Both the position numbers and the translations under genes were made by a program. From NCBI GenBank assembly GCA_020002185.1, contig CM034531.1:82541360-82605359 (forward strand): 64,000 nt of DNA, read 5' to 3'. The notes under the pieces are model-generated. The model saw only the letters and a list, made by a program, of their open reading frames with translations, ran no database searches and was not told the origin of the DNA. Of this stretch, positions 54,283-64,000 are shown piece after piece (within the stretch, counting starts at the first letter, position 1; each line of letters starts with the position of its first letter). This DNA comes from Paraescarpia echinospica. Lineage: Eukaryota; Annelida; Polychaeta; Sabellida; Siboglinidae.

Positions 54283-54660
54283 AGCAATGCGAATAATAAC
54301 ACTAAGCAAATATAACTCACATACTGAACCACTTTTTAAAAAACTTAACCTATTAAAAGTAGAAGACATCTTAAAGCTACAAGAATAAACATTTTACTTC
54401 AGATATATTCACAAAAATCTACCGGATTGTTTATTAAAATGGCAAATTGTCCCAAAAGATAACATACACAACTACAACACTCGGAATACACAACATATAT
54501 ATACTTTCAGAACTAAGCATGATTTTGCAACGAAATGTTTGAAACACAACTTGCCACTCGCTATAAATAACACTCCCGATTTAATTAAAGATAATATATA
54601 CACCCACAGTATGCGAGGTTTTTCAATATAATATTATATGACAAATTATTTCTTACAAAA
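54283..54660 (+). mobile_element. LINE RT C-terminal fragment (Jockey/CR1 superfamily)
   Basis: The plus strand encodes KAMRIITLSKYNSHTEPLFK and NLLKVEDILKLQE, a stop, then FYFRYIHKNLPDCLL and YNTRNTQHIYTF, typical of RT tails. A related element lies at 57790-60391. Only the 3' end remains. Confidence 0.75.
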
Positions 54661-54902
54661 ATACGATTATAGTTGCACACTATCAAACTATTATACATGT
54701 CAGCAAAATATATAATAAATGAAGTATTGAGAATGTGCAATCGATTACAAAGACGTAATAATGCATACATGCGTACACGTACAGGCAAAACACAAAATAA
54801 TACACTTGCATGCACGAACGCACACAAAACAAACTATAAATAATTGATAGCTACATCTATTTGGGAATCAGTTTAAACTATAATGGACTGTTTAACAAAG
54901 CC

Positions 54903-54958
54903 ATAACAAAACAAGTTAACTAACAAAGCCATAACAAAACAAGTTAACTAAGCTAGGC
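54903..54958. repeat. 28-bp tandem duplication
   Basis: ACAAAGCCATAACAAAACAA plus GTTAACTA occurs twice in direct succession. Confidence 0.85.
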
Positions 54959-55207
54959 GTGCAATGTTCAACCTCACAACTAAAGCAAGGAAGCTAGATT
55001 TACCGATAGACATACAATGTAAATTTTATACAATATAAAATGGTTGAAGCCTACCCTAGAACTTAAAAAAAAAAGACATCAACAGACAAACATGGCACAA
55101 TTCAATTCATGTAAATAGGCTGTGTTCAAGTTACAGAATATTTAAAAATGAAGTACGGCTCGAGAAGTATTTAATCTGCTTGAGCCCAACTGACAACTGA
55201 CTGATGC

Positions 55208-55216
55208 ATACACACA

Positions 55217-55275
<59 letters not shown>

Positions 55276-55366
55276 ACGCACACGCACACGCACACACACA
55301 CACGCACACACACACACACACACACACCACACACACACACACACACGCACATGCACACGCACACAC
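55208..55366. repeat. Long (CA)n microsatellite with CG variants
   Basis: About 80 dinucleotides, with an interior block where CG replaces every third or fourth CA. Long open frames of Cys-Val or His-Thr on both strands come from this repeat and are not genes. Confidence 0.98.
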
Positions 55367-55639
55367 GCTCGAGATGGACATTATTGTTGATTAAGAGGAC
55401 CTATGTTATTATTAACGTAAATGGTGAGGCTCCTATGAGAGCCATATTTTGTCTTAATAGGAGACCCGACCCCGCCTGGTATTTATTATGTTTCAAATAT
55501 TTATTCATTATTTTTGTTCCGCAAATTACCGAATTACACATGAATATGTATATTTGTGTTTGTATGTGTTTTATTGTATTTATACAATGAAGGATGAACA
55601 GCAAATTGTACTTTTTATATACATGGGGTCAGTAAACTC

Positions 55640-55672
55640 CTTCGTTCGTTCGTTCGTTCATTCGTTCGTTCG
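55640..55672. repeat. (CGTT)n tetranucleotide repeat
   Basis: Eight units of TTCG/CGTT with one TTCA variant. Confidence 0.95.
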
Positions 55673-55767
55673 GGCCTAAATGATGCAAAGTCTGATGTAC
55701 ATGTATACGCTTGCTAGATATAAATTAATGGTGTTTATTGTTAGTTGGGTTACATGAATTTTGTGTT

Positions 55768-56992
55768 TAATAATAATAATAATGTATTTCTTACATAGCG
55801 CCCCATCCAAATAATAGTTCTGGGACGGTTTACAATGGTTAATGCAAACAAATAAATAAATAACATCATACGATATGTAGTTTTAAAATACTATGCAATC
55901 ATTACTACTAAGTAAAATCAACTATACTGTCTTAAAATATATAAATAAACACAATTATGCAAGCCATTAAAACAATAAAATAGATTAATTATAATACTAA
56001 ATTAATTAAAATAAAGGTATAAATAATTATGATCATCGATCATCGAAGGTTAACATAATTTGTGAAAAGATGAGTCTATCTTCAGTGCCACTTTAAACTG
56101 ATTGACACTAGTGCATTGGCGCACTGTGAGTGGTAGTTGATACCATGCTCTTGGAGCATCAAGAGAATGCTCGTTCGCCGATTTTTGTTCGGTAGTGGGT
56201 TGTTTAAGGAGTAGTTGATTGGAGGAGCGTAGACAGCGTGTCGGGCGATACGGAGAGAGAAGTACTAATAGATATGGAGGTGCGAGCCCATGAAAGCATT
56301 TGAAAGTGAGAAGTAGGGTCTTGAAAATAATGCGACTCTTCACAGGAAGCCAGTGCAGCTCCAAGAGCATGGGCGTGACGTGGTCTCGTTTCGACTGCAT
56401 TTTTATGATACGAGCACATGCATTTTGGACACGTTGTAGTTTCCCAATTACTGTCGCTGGCAATCCATTAAGAAGACTATTGCAGCAGTCAATTCGCGAA
56501 ATGACTAGCGCATGCACACGTTGTTTTGTGTGTTCTTTGTCTAAGTATCGACGAATGCGTCCAATGCTATGGAGGTGGTAATACGCATTTCTGCAAATGT
56601 TAGTTCGCTCAAGGGACATATTAGAATCAAAGGTCACTCCCAAGTTTTTGGCGTGTGTGTTGGGTAATACGCGCACGTTTCCGATAGTTACACCGTCAGG
56701 AAGAACATTTTCTGTTGCTGATTTCGGTTGGACGATGATGATCTCCGTTTTGTCATCATTGAGTTTTAGCATGTTGGTTTTCAATCATTGACGGATACTG
56801 GCGACACAGAGTTCTAATTTCGTGATGGCAATGTCGGGTGAAATATTATCGCTCAGGCTAAATTCTTGTAAAAGTTGGATGTCATCTGCATATCGATGGT
56901 AAGCCATGCCATGGTGGTTGAGTAGCGACGCGAGAGGAGTCATATATATAGTGAACTGTAATGGTCCAAGAACTGACCCCTGCGGCATGGCA
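55768..56992 (-). mobile_element. L2/CR1-like LINE, 5'-truncated, nearly intact RT tail
   Basis: Starts mid-RT at [12 protein letters not shown] with YADDIQLL (56785-56988), then the 244-aa frame 56050-56784 (LHWLPVKSRIIFKTLLLTFK, RAWYQLPLTVR). The two frames are in phase and separated by a single TGA where a Trp codon is expected. The 3' end reads GGGCGCTATGTAAGAAATAC followed by (ATT)n. Few defects suggest a fairly recent insertion. Confidence 0.9.
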
Positions 56993-56999
56993 TGTTTTG

Positions 57000-57789
57000 T
57001 TAAAAATAAACAGTGTGGATGATGTCACATATCATGAATTGAACATCATTTGTAATTTTTGGTTTTCTATATTAAAAATGGGCCTGGTATAGACATTTTA
57101 GTCACATTTGACCTTTGACCTTGGCATGACGCTTAGTTATGACCTTAAAACGTTAATTTAATCACATCTATTTGATTTTTACTTCGGCAGAACTATGAAT
57201 ATAGCCACTGAGATAAGACTTCTAGCTCATCTACATGCTAATGCTATCCCATGTCGGGTTGCTTACCCGATATGGTTAAAAAGGTCAATTTTAACCCATT
57301 AACTTGACCTTTGACCTAAATGTTCAACTTGAAAGGTCATGAAGTCATGTTTATTTGATTGGGGATCCTCACAACCATCAAAAGGGACACCAAAATCCAG
57401 TTGAAAGTTATGGCTGATCATGTTTCTACAGTCGACGATCATCCCGGATGGGCGGCCATATTGTATTTCTCATCCAATGGGGCATCAAAATGTAAAATAG
57501 ATGAATCAGGTGTGTATGGAATGTCAATTTCAGGCGGAATTGATACCAAGTTTGGCTATCTAGAACTTCTAAATCCAAAGTTATAGATGAGCACCCGCTC
57601 TGCGGCGGCCATCTTGGATTTAACGGTCCAGTGTCCTCATGCCACAGATTTAAAACAAGCACCTTTTGATGTGTTGAAACACGGGGTGAATAGAATACAA
57701 ATCAAAAGTAAAACTTAAGTCTACTAAAAATTGTTTCGGGTCTGTAGGGCAGGGCCTGGACTATTTAGGTTATATGGTCGTGAAGGTTA
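57000..57789. other. No gene recognised
   Basis: Contains scattered TGACCTTTGACC words near 57105-57320. The frame 57359-57586 has no recognisable domain. Confidence 0.45.
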
Positions 57790-60391
57790 GCTGTTTGTAA
57801 AAACATTTATTACATGCTATCTGGGAGTTGTTTATTTGTTGCTTTATGCATACACTTACCTAATTGATGTTTGTACAGATCATCCAATTCTAATAGTCTT
57901 AACTTAGAGAATAGTCGATTTGAGAATGCAATATAGTGTGATAGTTTGGTTATCCGTATAGCTTTCTTTTGTAGTATTTTTAATTTGCTTAAGTTTGTGC
58001 TATATGAGTTGGCCCATAATAGAGTACACTGCAAATGTGATGAGATTAGTGAGGAGTAAATTATTTTCATAATGTAGATAGGAAACAAGTGTTTTGCTTG
58101 TTTAGCATTCCTGCATTCCGGAATTGTATTGTCAATATGAATCTTCCAGTTTAGGTGTTCATCTAGAAGTTTTGTGTATTTAGCATGTTTTATTTTGCTT
58201 CCATCTACTTTTATTTCAGGTTTGTCAATGTTATATTTCTTCCCGTTTGGTGTAAATGTAATGACATGTGTTGTTTTGGTGATTAATGAAAGCTTAATTG
58301 TTTTTTATTTGTGTGATTCAATTAATGTAGTAGACGCAAAACTCTGATTTGAAACCTAGACAGTTGGGGCTCATCAGCCTTGGAAAGCAGCTCAACTAGG
58401 AGAATGAAAACTCCGGTTTTAAACCTCCGCTGCCTTGCGGTTATACCCACCTATAGGAACGACATCGGGTGTAAACCCTGAGGAATAATCTGGAGTCGGA
58501 GTCCCAGTTCGACGTTGACGTTGACGTTCTTCTCGCCTGCGACGCCGCTGGTGCCAAACTGTATTGGCTCTTGTCGTTCCTTTGGATCCATCAGCTGCGT
58601 GGAGAGGGGAGTCCGCTGCATGGGCAACAGCTCGTTCTTCATATTTTATCTTGCCCAGGCTTGCGCCCTGGAGAGGACACGCCAGCTTCGCCTCACAGCG
58701 TTGACACACCCAGAGACGACCTACATATGTGACCACCTGCGGCAGACGCAACAACGCCAACTTGGGCGCATCATCCATGGTCGACTCCTGACCGACGGAG
58801 ACCTACTCATTTGTGTCAAACCACATAGATTTGTTTGTACATTTATTTCTTCAGTCAGAGTGTCAAAGCATGGGTGTGCATGGACAAGACTTGTGTCATC
58901 TGCAAAAAGTATAGCGTTTAAAATATCTTATACATGTTCAGTATCATTTATATATAGAATGAAGAGTAATGGACCTAATACTTATCCTTGAGGAATTCCG
59001 CAAGAAATTTCCTTATATTCGGATTCAGTTTTGTTGTATGACAAATACTGTTTTCTATTCTGAAGGTAGCTTTTGAACCAGTTGCAGGCAATACCTCTTA
59101 CACCATAAAATTGGAGTTTTTGTATTAAGATATTATGGTCTCTAGTGTCGAATGCCTTAGAGAGATCCAAGAACACACCTATGATATATTTTTGTCGTCA
59201 ATGTTGCATGACATTTTATCAACCAAATCAATTAGTGCCATATACGTAAAATATTTGTTCCTGAAACCATATTGTTTTTTTATATATCATATTATGTTTG
59301 GTCAAAAAGCTGTATAGCCTATTGTACATTAGACGTTCAAGTATTTTTGAGCATCACGGGAGGATTGAAATTGGTGTGTAATTTTTGAACAGTTCGGGCT
59401 TTTCATTTTTATACAGAGGTATGACTTTTGCTATTTTAAGTTTGTTTGGAACAATGCCAGTCTGCAATGACTTATTAAACATGTATGCGAGTTGGTTTAA
59501 AATGTGTGGTATAACTTGTTGCACAATATATGGATCAATATTATTAACGCCACTTGACTTAGACGAATTTATTGCTCGTACGATATTAGTTATTTCAACA
59601 GGATCAGTGGTTGTACAAAAAAAAAACTTGCAGTATTATTTTGTATATATTGTGTTGGGTCATTTCCTGTTTCCGTAGTATAACATTAAGGCTAATGTTG
59701 AAGTAATTATTGAACTGTTCAGCAATTTCCTTTTAATTTGGCACCATCAGAAGTAGTAAATTTATCGCTTACCATAGGCTTTTTGTTCTTTGATTTTAAA
59801 ACTTCATTTATGGTAGTACAGGTACTCCATGTTTTTCTGCAAACTTGTTTATGTAGGTCATATTTATCTTTAAAATACTTTTTCTTTGACTGCCTGGTAA
59901 TAGAGTCAGTTTGTTTTGATAATTTTTATAGGTATCTTCATTTTGTGTAATATTTTTTTACTGCATGATATCAATATTCCTTTTGAGAGCCACTCATTTT
60001 TGTAGGTTTTTAACTTATTTTTTTATGGGTATACATTACTTATTTTTTGTGTCAAGTATTTTGAGGAAGGTACCATATGCAGTGCAAGGATGTGGATCCT
60101 TGTCCATCTCTTCCCAGTTTGCATTTTGTAACAGCGTATTTAATTTCTTAACATTTTCTGAATTAGTCACATGTTTGTAAATAGTTGTGTATTTTTTGTA
60201 ATCTTGATCCGATGTTATAACAATTAAATTCTGAAAAGTGGTCTGATATGTCATTATATGAAATTCCAGATGTAATGGAATATTCATGAATGTTGGTTAC
60301 AATATTATCTATGAGTGTGGCTGTTTGTTGTGTGACTTGCTGGTTTACTAATTGTTGGGTAGAATGCATTAGCAAACATATAATATACAAA
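57790..60391 (-). mobile_element. Jockey-superfamily LINE relic with a nested insertion
   Basis: Minus strand: endonuclease end (ATLIDNIVTNIHEYSITSGI, DISDHF at 60163-60447), linker (NEWLSKGILIS near 59990), RT with FLDLSKAFDTRDHNILIQKL and CGIPQG (58982-59176), and the C-terminal tail LKILQKKAIRITKLSHY (57810-58088). Bases about 58325-58805 interrupt the RT. The CR1 at 60392 has inserted into its 5' side. Multiple stops. Confidence 0.85.
58325..58805. mobile_element. Unclassified repeat nested in the LINE
   Basis: GC-richer insert with AACCTCCGCTGCCTTGCGGT and GGGTGTAAACCCTGAGGA, breaking the RT region. A minus-strand frame 58419-58778 (119 aa, arginine-rich HQRRRRREERQRQRR) covers most of it and is of unknown meaning. 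No clear target duplication found. Confidence 0.5.
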
Positions 60392-60767
60392 GTCAGATTT
60401 AACAAGATTGCCACCCAGAGAATTAACTCTAGGTGGCAGGTGGACAAGGAAGCCCTTTGGCTTATCGAGAGTCCGACCCTATCCCGCCCGTCTGAGGTAT
60501 GTGTCGATTTTATTTTTAAACATATTCACGCTACTAGCACCCACACAATCAGCAGATAATCTGTTCCATTCATTTACAGTCCTTTGTGAAAATGAAAACA
60601 TTCTTATATCTAATCTACTCTGCTCCTTTGCCAATGTAAGTTCATGTCCTCTAGTCCTTCTATCTATATTAATTGAAAAAAAATATTTCTATCAATATTT
60701 TCATAAACATTCAATATTTTAAACACTTCTATCTGATCTCCTCTCAATCTCCTGGTCTCTAGTGTTG

Positions 60768-61607
60768 TTAAACCGCATTTTTTAGGCGTATTTCGTAACT
60801 AAGATCCCTCAGTTTTGGTATCATTTTAGTTGCTCTCCTCTTTACTCTTTCTAGCATATCTATGTCCTTCCTGCGATATGGCCTCCATGCTTGAATACAA
60901 TATTCTAAATGAGGCCTAACTATTGTTTTGTACATCGGTATTATTAGCTCTTTCTCCTTATACGTTATGTTTCGCCTAATTAATCCAAGGATTTGATTTC
61001 CCTTTGAAACTGCAATTCCGCACTGCTTTGAAACCTTCATATCAGCACTAATGGTTAACCCTAAGTCCTTTTCTTTTACAGTAGTACTTAGTACAGTACC
61101 CCCCATTGTATATTCTACCTCTTCGTTCCCATGTCCTGTGTGGAGGCATTTACATTTCCCAAAATTGAACAGCATTTGCCACTTTTCAGACCATTTGATC
61201 AGCCTGTCAAGATCATCTTGTAAATGCTGCTTATCTCCATCACTTTTAATCCTTCTAAACACTTTTGTATCATCCGCAAATTTCAACACCTTGCTTGTTA
61301 TTTCATCATCCAAATCGTTGATATATATTAAGAATAATATAGGTCTTAATACTGATCCCTGTGGTACCCCACTCAATACCGATTTATAGTTTGAAGCTTC
61401 CCCATCAACTACTACACGTTGTCTTCTGTCAATCAGCCATTGTTCTATCCAGTTTATTATACCATTTCCGATGCCATTGGCCTTTAGTTTCAGCAGTAAT
61501 CTTTGATGTGGTACTTTGTCGAAAGCTTTTTGAAAATCTAAGTAGACGATATCTACTGGCGATCCCTCATCTACCCACTTAGTGATGTCTTCCAAAAAAC
61601 ATAACAA
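60768..61607 (-). CDS. CR1 reverse transcriptase domain, open frame of 279 aa
   Basis: The frame starts within RT (LEDITKWVDEGSPVDIVYLD) and contains FQKAFDKVPHQRL, GVPQGSVLRPILF and the catalytic FADDTKVF. It ends in a tail with HLEYCIQAWRPYRRKDIDML. It is cut from the upstream RT piece (61733-61966, DNKSSGVDGIPPKLL) by a frameshift in an A-run. Gly is replaced by Arg in the usual SVLGP motif. It copies element RNA at a nicked target by target-primed reverse transcription; here it is probably not expressed as one protein. Confidence 0.85.
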   Translation of the reverse strand: MLCFLEDITKWVDEGSPVDIVYLDFQKAFDKVPHQRLLLKLKANGIGNGIINWIEQWLIDRRQRVVVDGEASNYKSVLSGVPQGSVLRPILFLIYINDLDDEITSKVLKFADDTKVFRRIKSDGDKQHLQDDLDRLIKWSEKWQMLFNFGKCKCLHTGHGNEEVEYTMGGTVLSTTVKEKDLGLTISADMKVSKQCGIAVSKGNQILGLIRRNITYKEKELIIPMYKTIVRPHLEYCIQAWRPYRRKDIDMLERVKRRATKMIPKLRDLSYEIRLKNAV

Positions 61608-62411
61608 ATTTGTTAAGCATGACCTCGCTTAAAAAAAACCATGTTGAGATGGGTTGATCAAGTTTTGTTTAACAAGAAAATCCACCATGTGATCTTTAAT
61701 TAATCTTTCTAATAATTTGCAAATCACTGATGTTAAACTCGCTGGTCTATAGTTCTCTGACTTGTTTCTCGAACTTTTTTAAATAACGGTATAATGTTTG
61801 CTTCTTTCCATTCTAAAGGAACCACTCCCTCTTCTAATGACAAGTTGAAAACTGTTGCAAGCGGTATGCTAATTTGTTCTACAATTTCCAATAGTAGTTT
61901 GGGTGGAATACCATCCACTCCAGATGATTTATTATCCTTCATTGCCCTAATTTTCTTAGCTACCATTTCTGGGGTTACAATTAACTGTCATAAATAGTCT
62001 GATTCTGCCCCCTCGAACTTAGCCTCTGGTACTGGCAGTGAACTAGTGTCTTCTCTGGTAAACACTGAACTAAAATACTCATTCAGGTCTTCTGCCATTA
62101 AGAATCTTTCTGATATTATATTTACAGCACTATCTTCTAGAGGACCGACCTTATCCTGAACTTTCTGTTTGCTTCGAACATACGCATAAAAACTCTTGCT
62201 GTCATGTTTTATATTACAAGCTAATTTATGTTCATAGCTTCTCTTTGAATTTCTAATTTCAGCTGTAGCTTGGTTTAGTGCTTCTTTATAAATGTTGTAG
62301 TCTTCGTCATTTCCAGTACGTCTATATGACTTCCACATCATTTGTTTATACTTAATTTTTCTAATGGCTTCTTTCGATAAGTGTTTCTTTTTGGACCGTT
62401 TCCCGTGTTTT

Positions 62412-63107
62412 TTAGGGAACAAATTTGACGATGATGCATTCAATTTCACTCGTTACGATATTCCAGCATTCTGTTGCTGTCTTATTCTTCAGTGTTTGAT
62501 TCCAGTCTATCTTTGCTAAATATTTCCTTATGTCCTTATATTTTCCTTTGTGGAAATTTCTCCTGTATTGCTTTTTACTATTCCTTTCTGATTTTACTTT
62601 GATAGTAAAATGTATCTGGTTGTGATCACTATTCCCCAGTGGCTCACATATCCTGACATTGTCAACTAATTCATTACGTGAGGACAAAACTATGTCTAAC
62701 TCATTCTCTCCCCTGGTTGGTTCTACCACATGTTGAGAAAGGAAAATATCTTGTACTAAAACTAAAATCTTGTGGTCCTCACTACCCATACTCTGTAGAG
62801 ATTTCCATTTTATATGCCCATTGTTAAAATCCCCCATAATAACACAGTCCCGTTTGCTCATTTCCCTTATAGCGTTTTGTATTTTTTCATTCTCTTCTAT
62901 GCTTATGTTTGGACTTCGATAAACTAATCCAACCGTTAACATTGAGTTTCCTGTAACTATGTTACACCAAACAGCTTCTTCGCAATCTGCTTCTCTGTCT
63001 AATTTTATTTCATAAGCCTGGATAGATTCTTTAATATATAAAATAACTCCACCTCCCCTTCTTCCTATTCTATCTTTCCTAAACATTACACATCCTGTCA
63101 GTCCCAA
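62412..63107 (-). CDS. CR1 endonuclease domain (EEP/APE-like), 231 aa
   Basis: Open frame with GRRGGGVILYIKESIQ, GLVYRSPN, the GDFN motif (VIMGDFNNGHIKW), DIVLSS and the SDH motif (GNSDHNQIHF). These are the conserved catalytic blocks of LINE apurinic-type endonucleases, and all are present. The N-terminal EN block lies upstream in another frame. It nicks the target DNA to start insertion. Confidence 0.85.
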   Translation of the reverse strand: MGLTGCVMFRKDRIGRRGGGVILYIKESIQAYEIKLDREADCEEAVWCNIVTGNSMLTVGLVYRSPNISIEENEKIQNAIREMSKRDCVIMGDFNNGHIKWKSLQSMGSEDHKILVLVQDIFLSQHVVEPTRGENELDIVLSSRNELVDNVRICEPLGNSDHNQIHFTIKVKSERNSKKQYRRNFHKGKYKDIRKYLAKIDWNQTLKNKTATECWNIVTSEIECIIVKFVP

Positions 63108-63353
63108 TTCGGCATCTCATATATATCGGTGGTTGCCCATGATTCGGTTATACCTATTATGTGAGGGACAATATCTTCTACCATAATGTTTAGTTAATTT
63201 CTTTTGTTTACTATACTCCTTGCATTTAAACAAACACATTTATATCCAGTTTCAGAACAGTTTTCCAAACTGTTCTTTGCTTAATTATTTTTGCTGTCTT
63301 TATCTATGCCTCCAGTTTCAGGCTTCATTGCGAGTCCCCCCTGCGAATTTAGT

Positions 63354-63979
63354 TTAAATAGATACAAACTGTCCCACTGTCAACAGATCGCAGCAGATTC
63401 TTTGAGAATACTGATGCCCCTTTCCACTTAGATGGAGGCCATCTCTCATGTGCTTATCTTCTCTCACAACAAAGTACCTCCATAAATCTATGAATCCCAC
63501 GCCCTCTTCTTCACACATCTGCACAACTAATGCGTTGATCGCCATCCTCTTACAGTTTCTGTATGATGCCCCCCTGCTCCCATTACTAGCAAAATTCTTG
63601 AGAGAACAACCTGTTCCACTCTTGTCTTCTTTAGCTTCCTTACTAGATGTCTGTACTTCAGAACTATCCCAGTTGTTCCCTCCTTGTCTGCATTGTTTGT
63701 CCCTACGTGTACTAGTATAAACCCTCCCTTGCCATGCCCCAACACCTTCTCTACCCTTTCGGTCACATGCTCCATCCTAGCCCCCGGTAGACATACAACA
63801 ACGTCCTTCCCCTCGCATATAGTCTTGTCTGTTTTTCTCAGAATTGAATCGCCCATAAACACTTTCTCTTTTCTCCTTGCCCCCTCATTCACTTCCTCGG
63901 AGTAGCTCCTCCGGTTTGCATATGTCTGGTTGTTGTCTTTTCTTCTTGCCGTCTTCTCTCCTGTCACATTCTCTTCCAT
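63354..63979 (-). CDS. CR1 ORF1 SGNH esterase domain, split frame
   Basis: Two overlapping minus-strand frames (63527-63979 and 63354-63545) make up one domain. The first has GDSILRKTDK (nucleophile Ser block) and VHVGTNNADKEG (GxN block); the second has CEEEGVGFIDLWRYF and MRDGLHLSGKG (Asp-His block). CR1 ORF1 proteins are known to carry an esterase of this type. A frameshift near 63540 separates the catalytic His from the Ser. The start may be beyond the window. Confidence 0.8.
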
Positions 63980-64000
63980 TCCCTTCCACGTGTCGTGGGG

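Larger units (their letters stand above)
60392..64000 (-). mobile_element. CR1-clade LINE, nearly full length, runs off the window
   Basis: Minus strand, in order: ORF1 esterase (63354-63979), endonuclease (62412-63107), linker (61988-62449), RT start (61733-61966) and RT (60768-61607), then a 3' UTR ending at AATCTTGTTAAATCTGAC (60392). Four other copies in the window share this 3' end. Few frame breaks, including one in an A-run near 61630. The 5' end lies outside. It is inserted in the LINE at 57790-60391. Confidence 0.93.

Noticed and set aside
55131..55590. Cys-Val and His-Thr open frames on both strands
   Set aside because: Direct translation of the (CA)n microsatellite.
57359..57586. 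75-codon plus-strand frame
   Set aside because: No domain, no splice context, and it sits in transposon-rich sequence.

Overview
This is a stretch of animal nuclear genome. It has spliced genes with GT-AG introns, a TATA core promoter, AATAAA poly(A) signals, many non-LTR retrotransposons, a tRNA-derived SINE and large intronic minisatellites. The transposon mix (CR1 with an esterase ORF1, RTE, ZNF862-like hAT) and the ciliary gene ENKUR suggest an invertebrate metazoan, most likely a lophotrochozoan such as a mollusc. The phylum is inference, not shown directly.

Layout. Bases 774-827 carry the last coding exon of an unidentified plus-strand gene. Bases 2672-14832 (+) hold a complete six-exon gene for a WBP1/VOPP1-family membrane protein (295 aa), with a CRE and TATA box upstream and a poly(A) signal downstream. 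A 92-bp satellite of about 35 copies (15290-18545) separates it from the convergent ENKUR gene (minus strand, five exons, 20350-27266, 252 aa). Next on the minus strand is the complete 13-exon PSMC5 gene (29569-47625, 414 aa), the Rpt6 ATPase of the 26S proteasome. Every exon was joined by hand with consistent phase. From 47.6 kb to the end there is no host gene I can support, only stacked transposon remains: a broken gene with a GQN...CDR signature, an RTE, several CR1/Jockey/L2-like LINEs, and a nearly full-length CR1 that runs off the right edge.

Most unusual observation. Three 3' splice sites (ENKUR exon 5, PSMC5 exons 5 and 6) have tandem copies of the acceptor plus the first exon codons lying upstream in the intron. 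The authentic site is always the last copy. Every upstream copy I translated meets an in-frame stop within about 6-12 codons. The ENKUR case is a 61-bp array with ten decoy acceptors. A donor-side copy also follows PSMC5 exon 5. Separately, a TTAA-flanked MITE ends 26 bases from the PSMC5 exon 13 acceptor and appears to supply its branch-point sequence.

The three identified genes have unrelated roles (WW-ligand membrane adaptor, axonemal protein, proteasome ATPase). Nothing suggests they act as a functional cluster.
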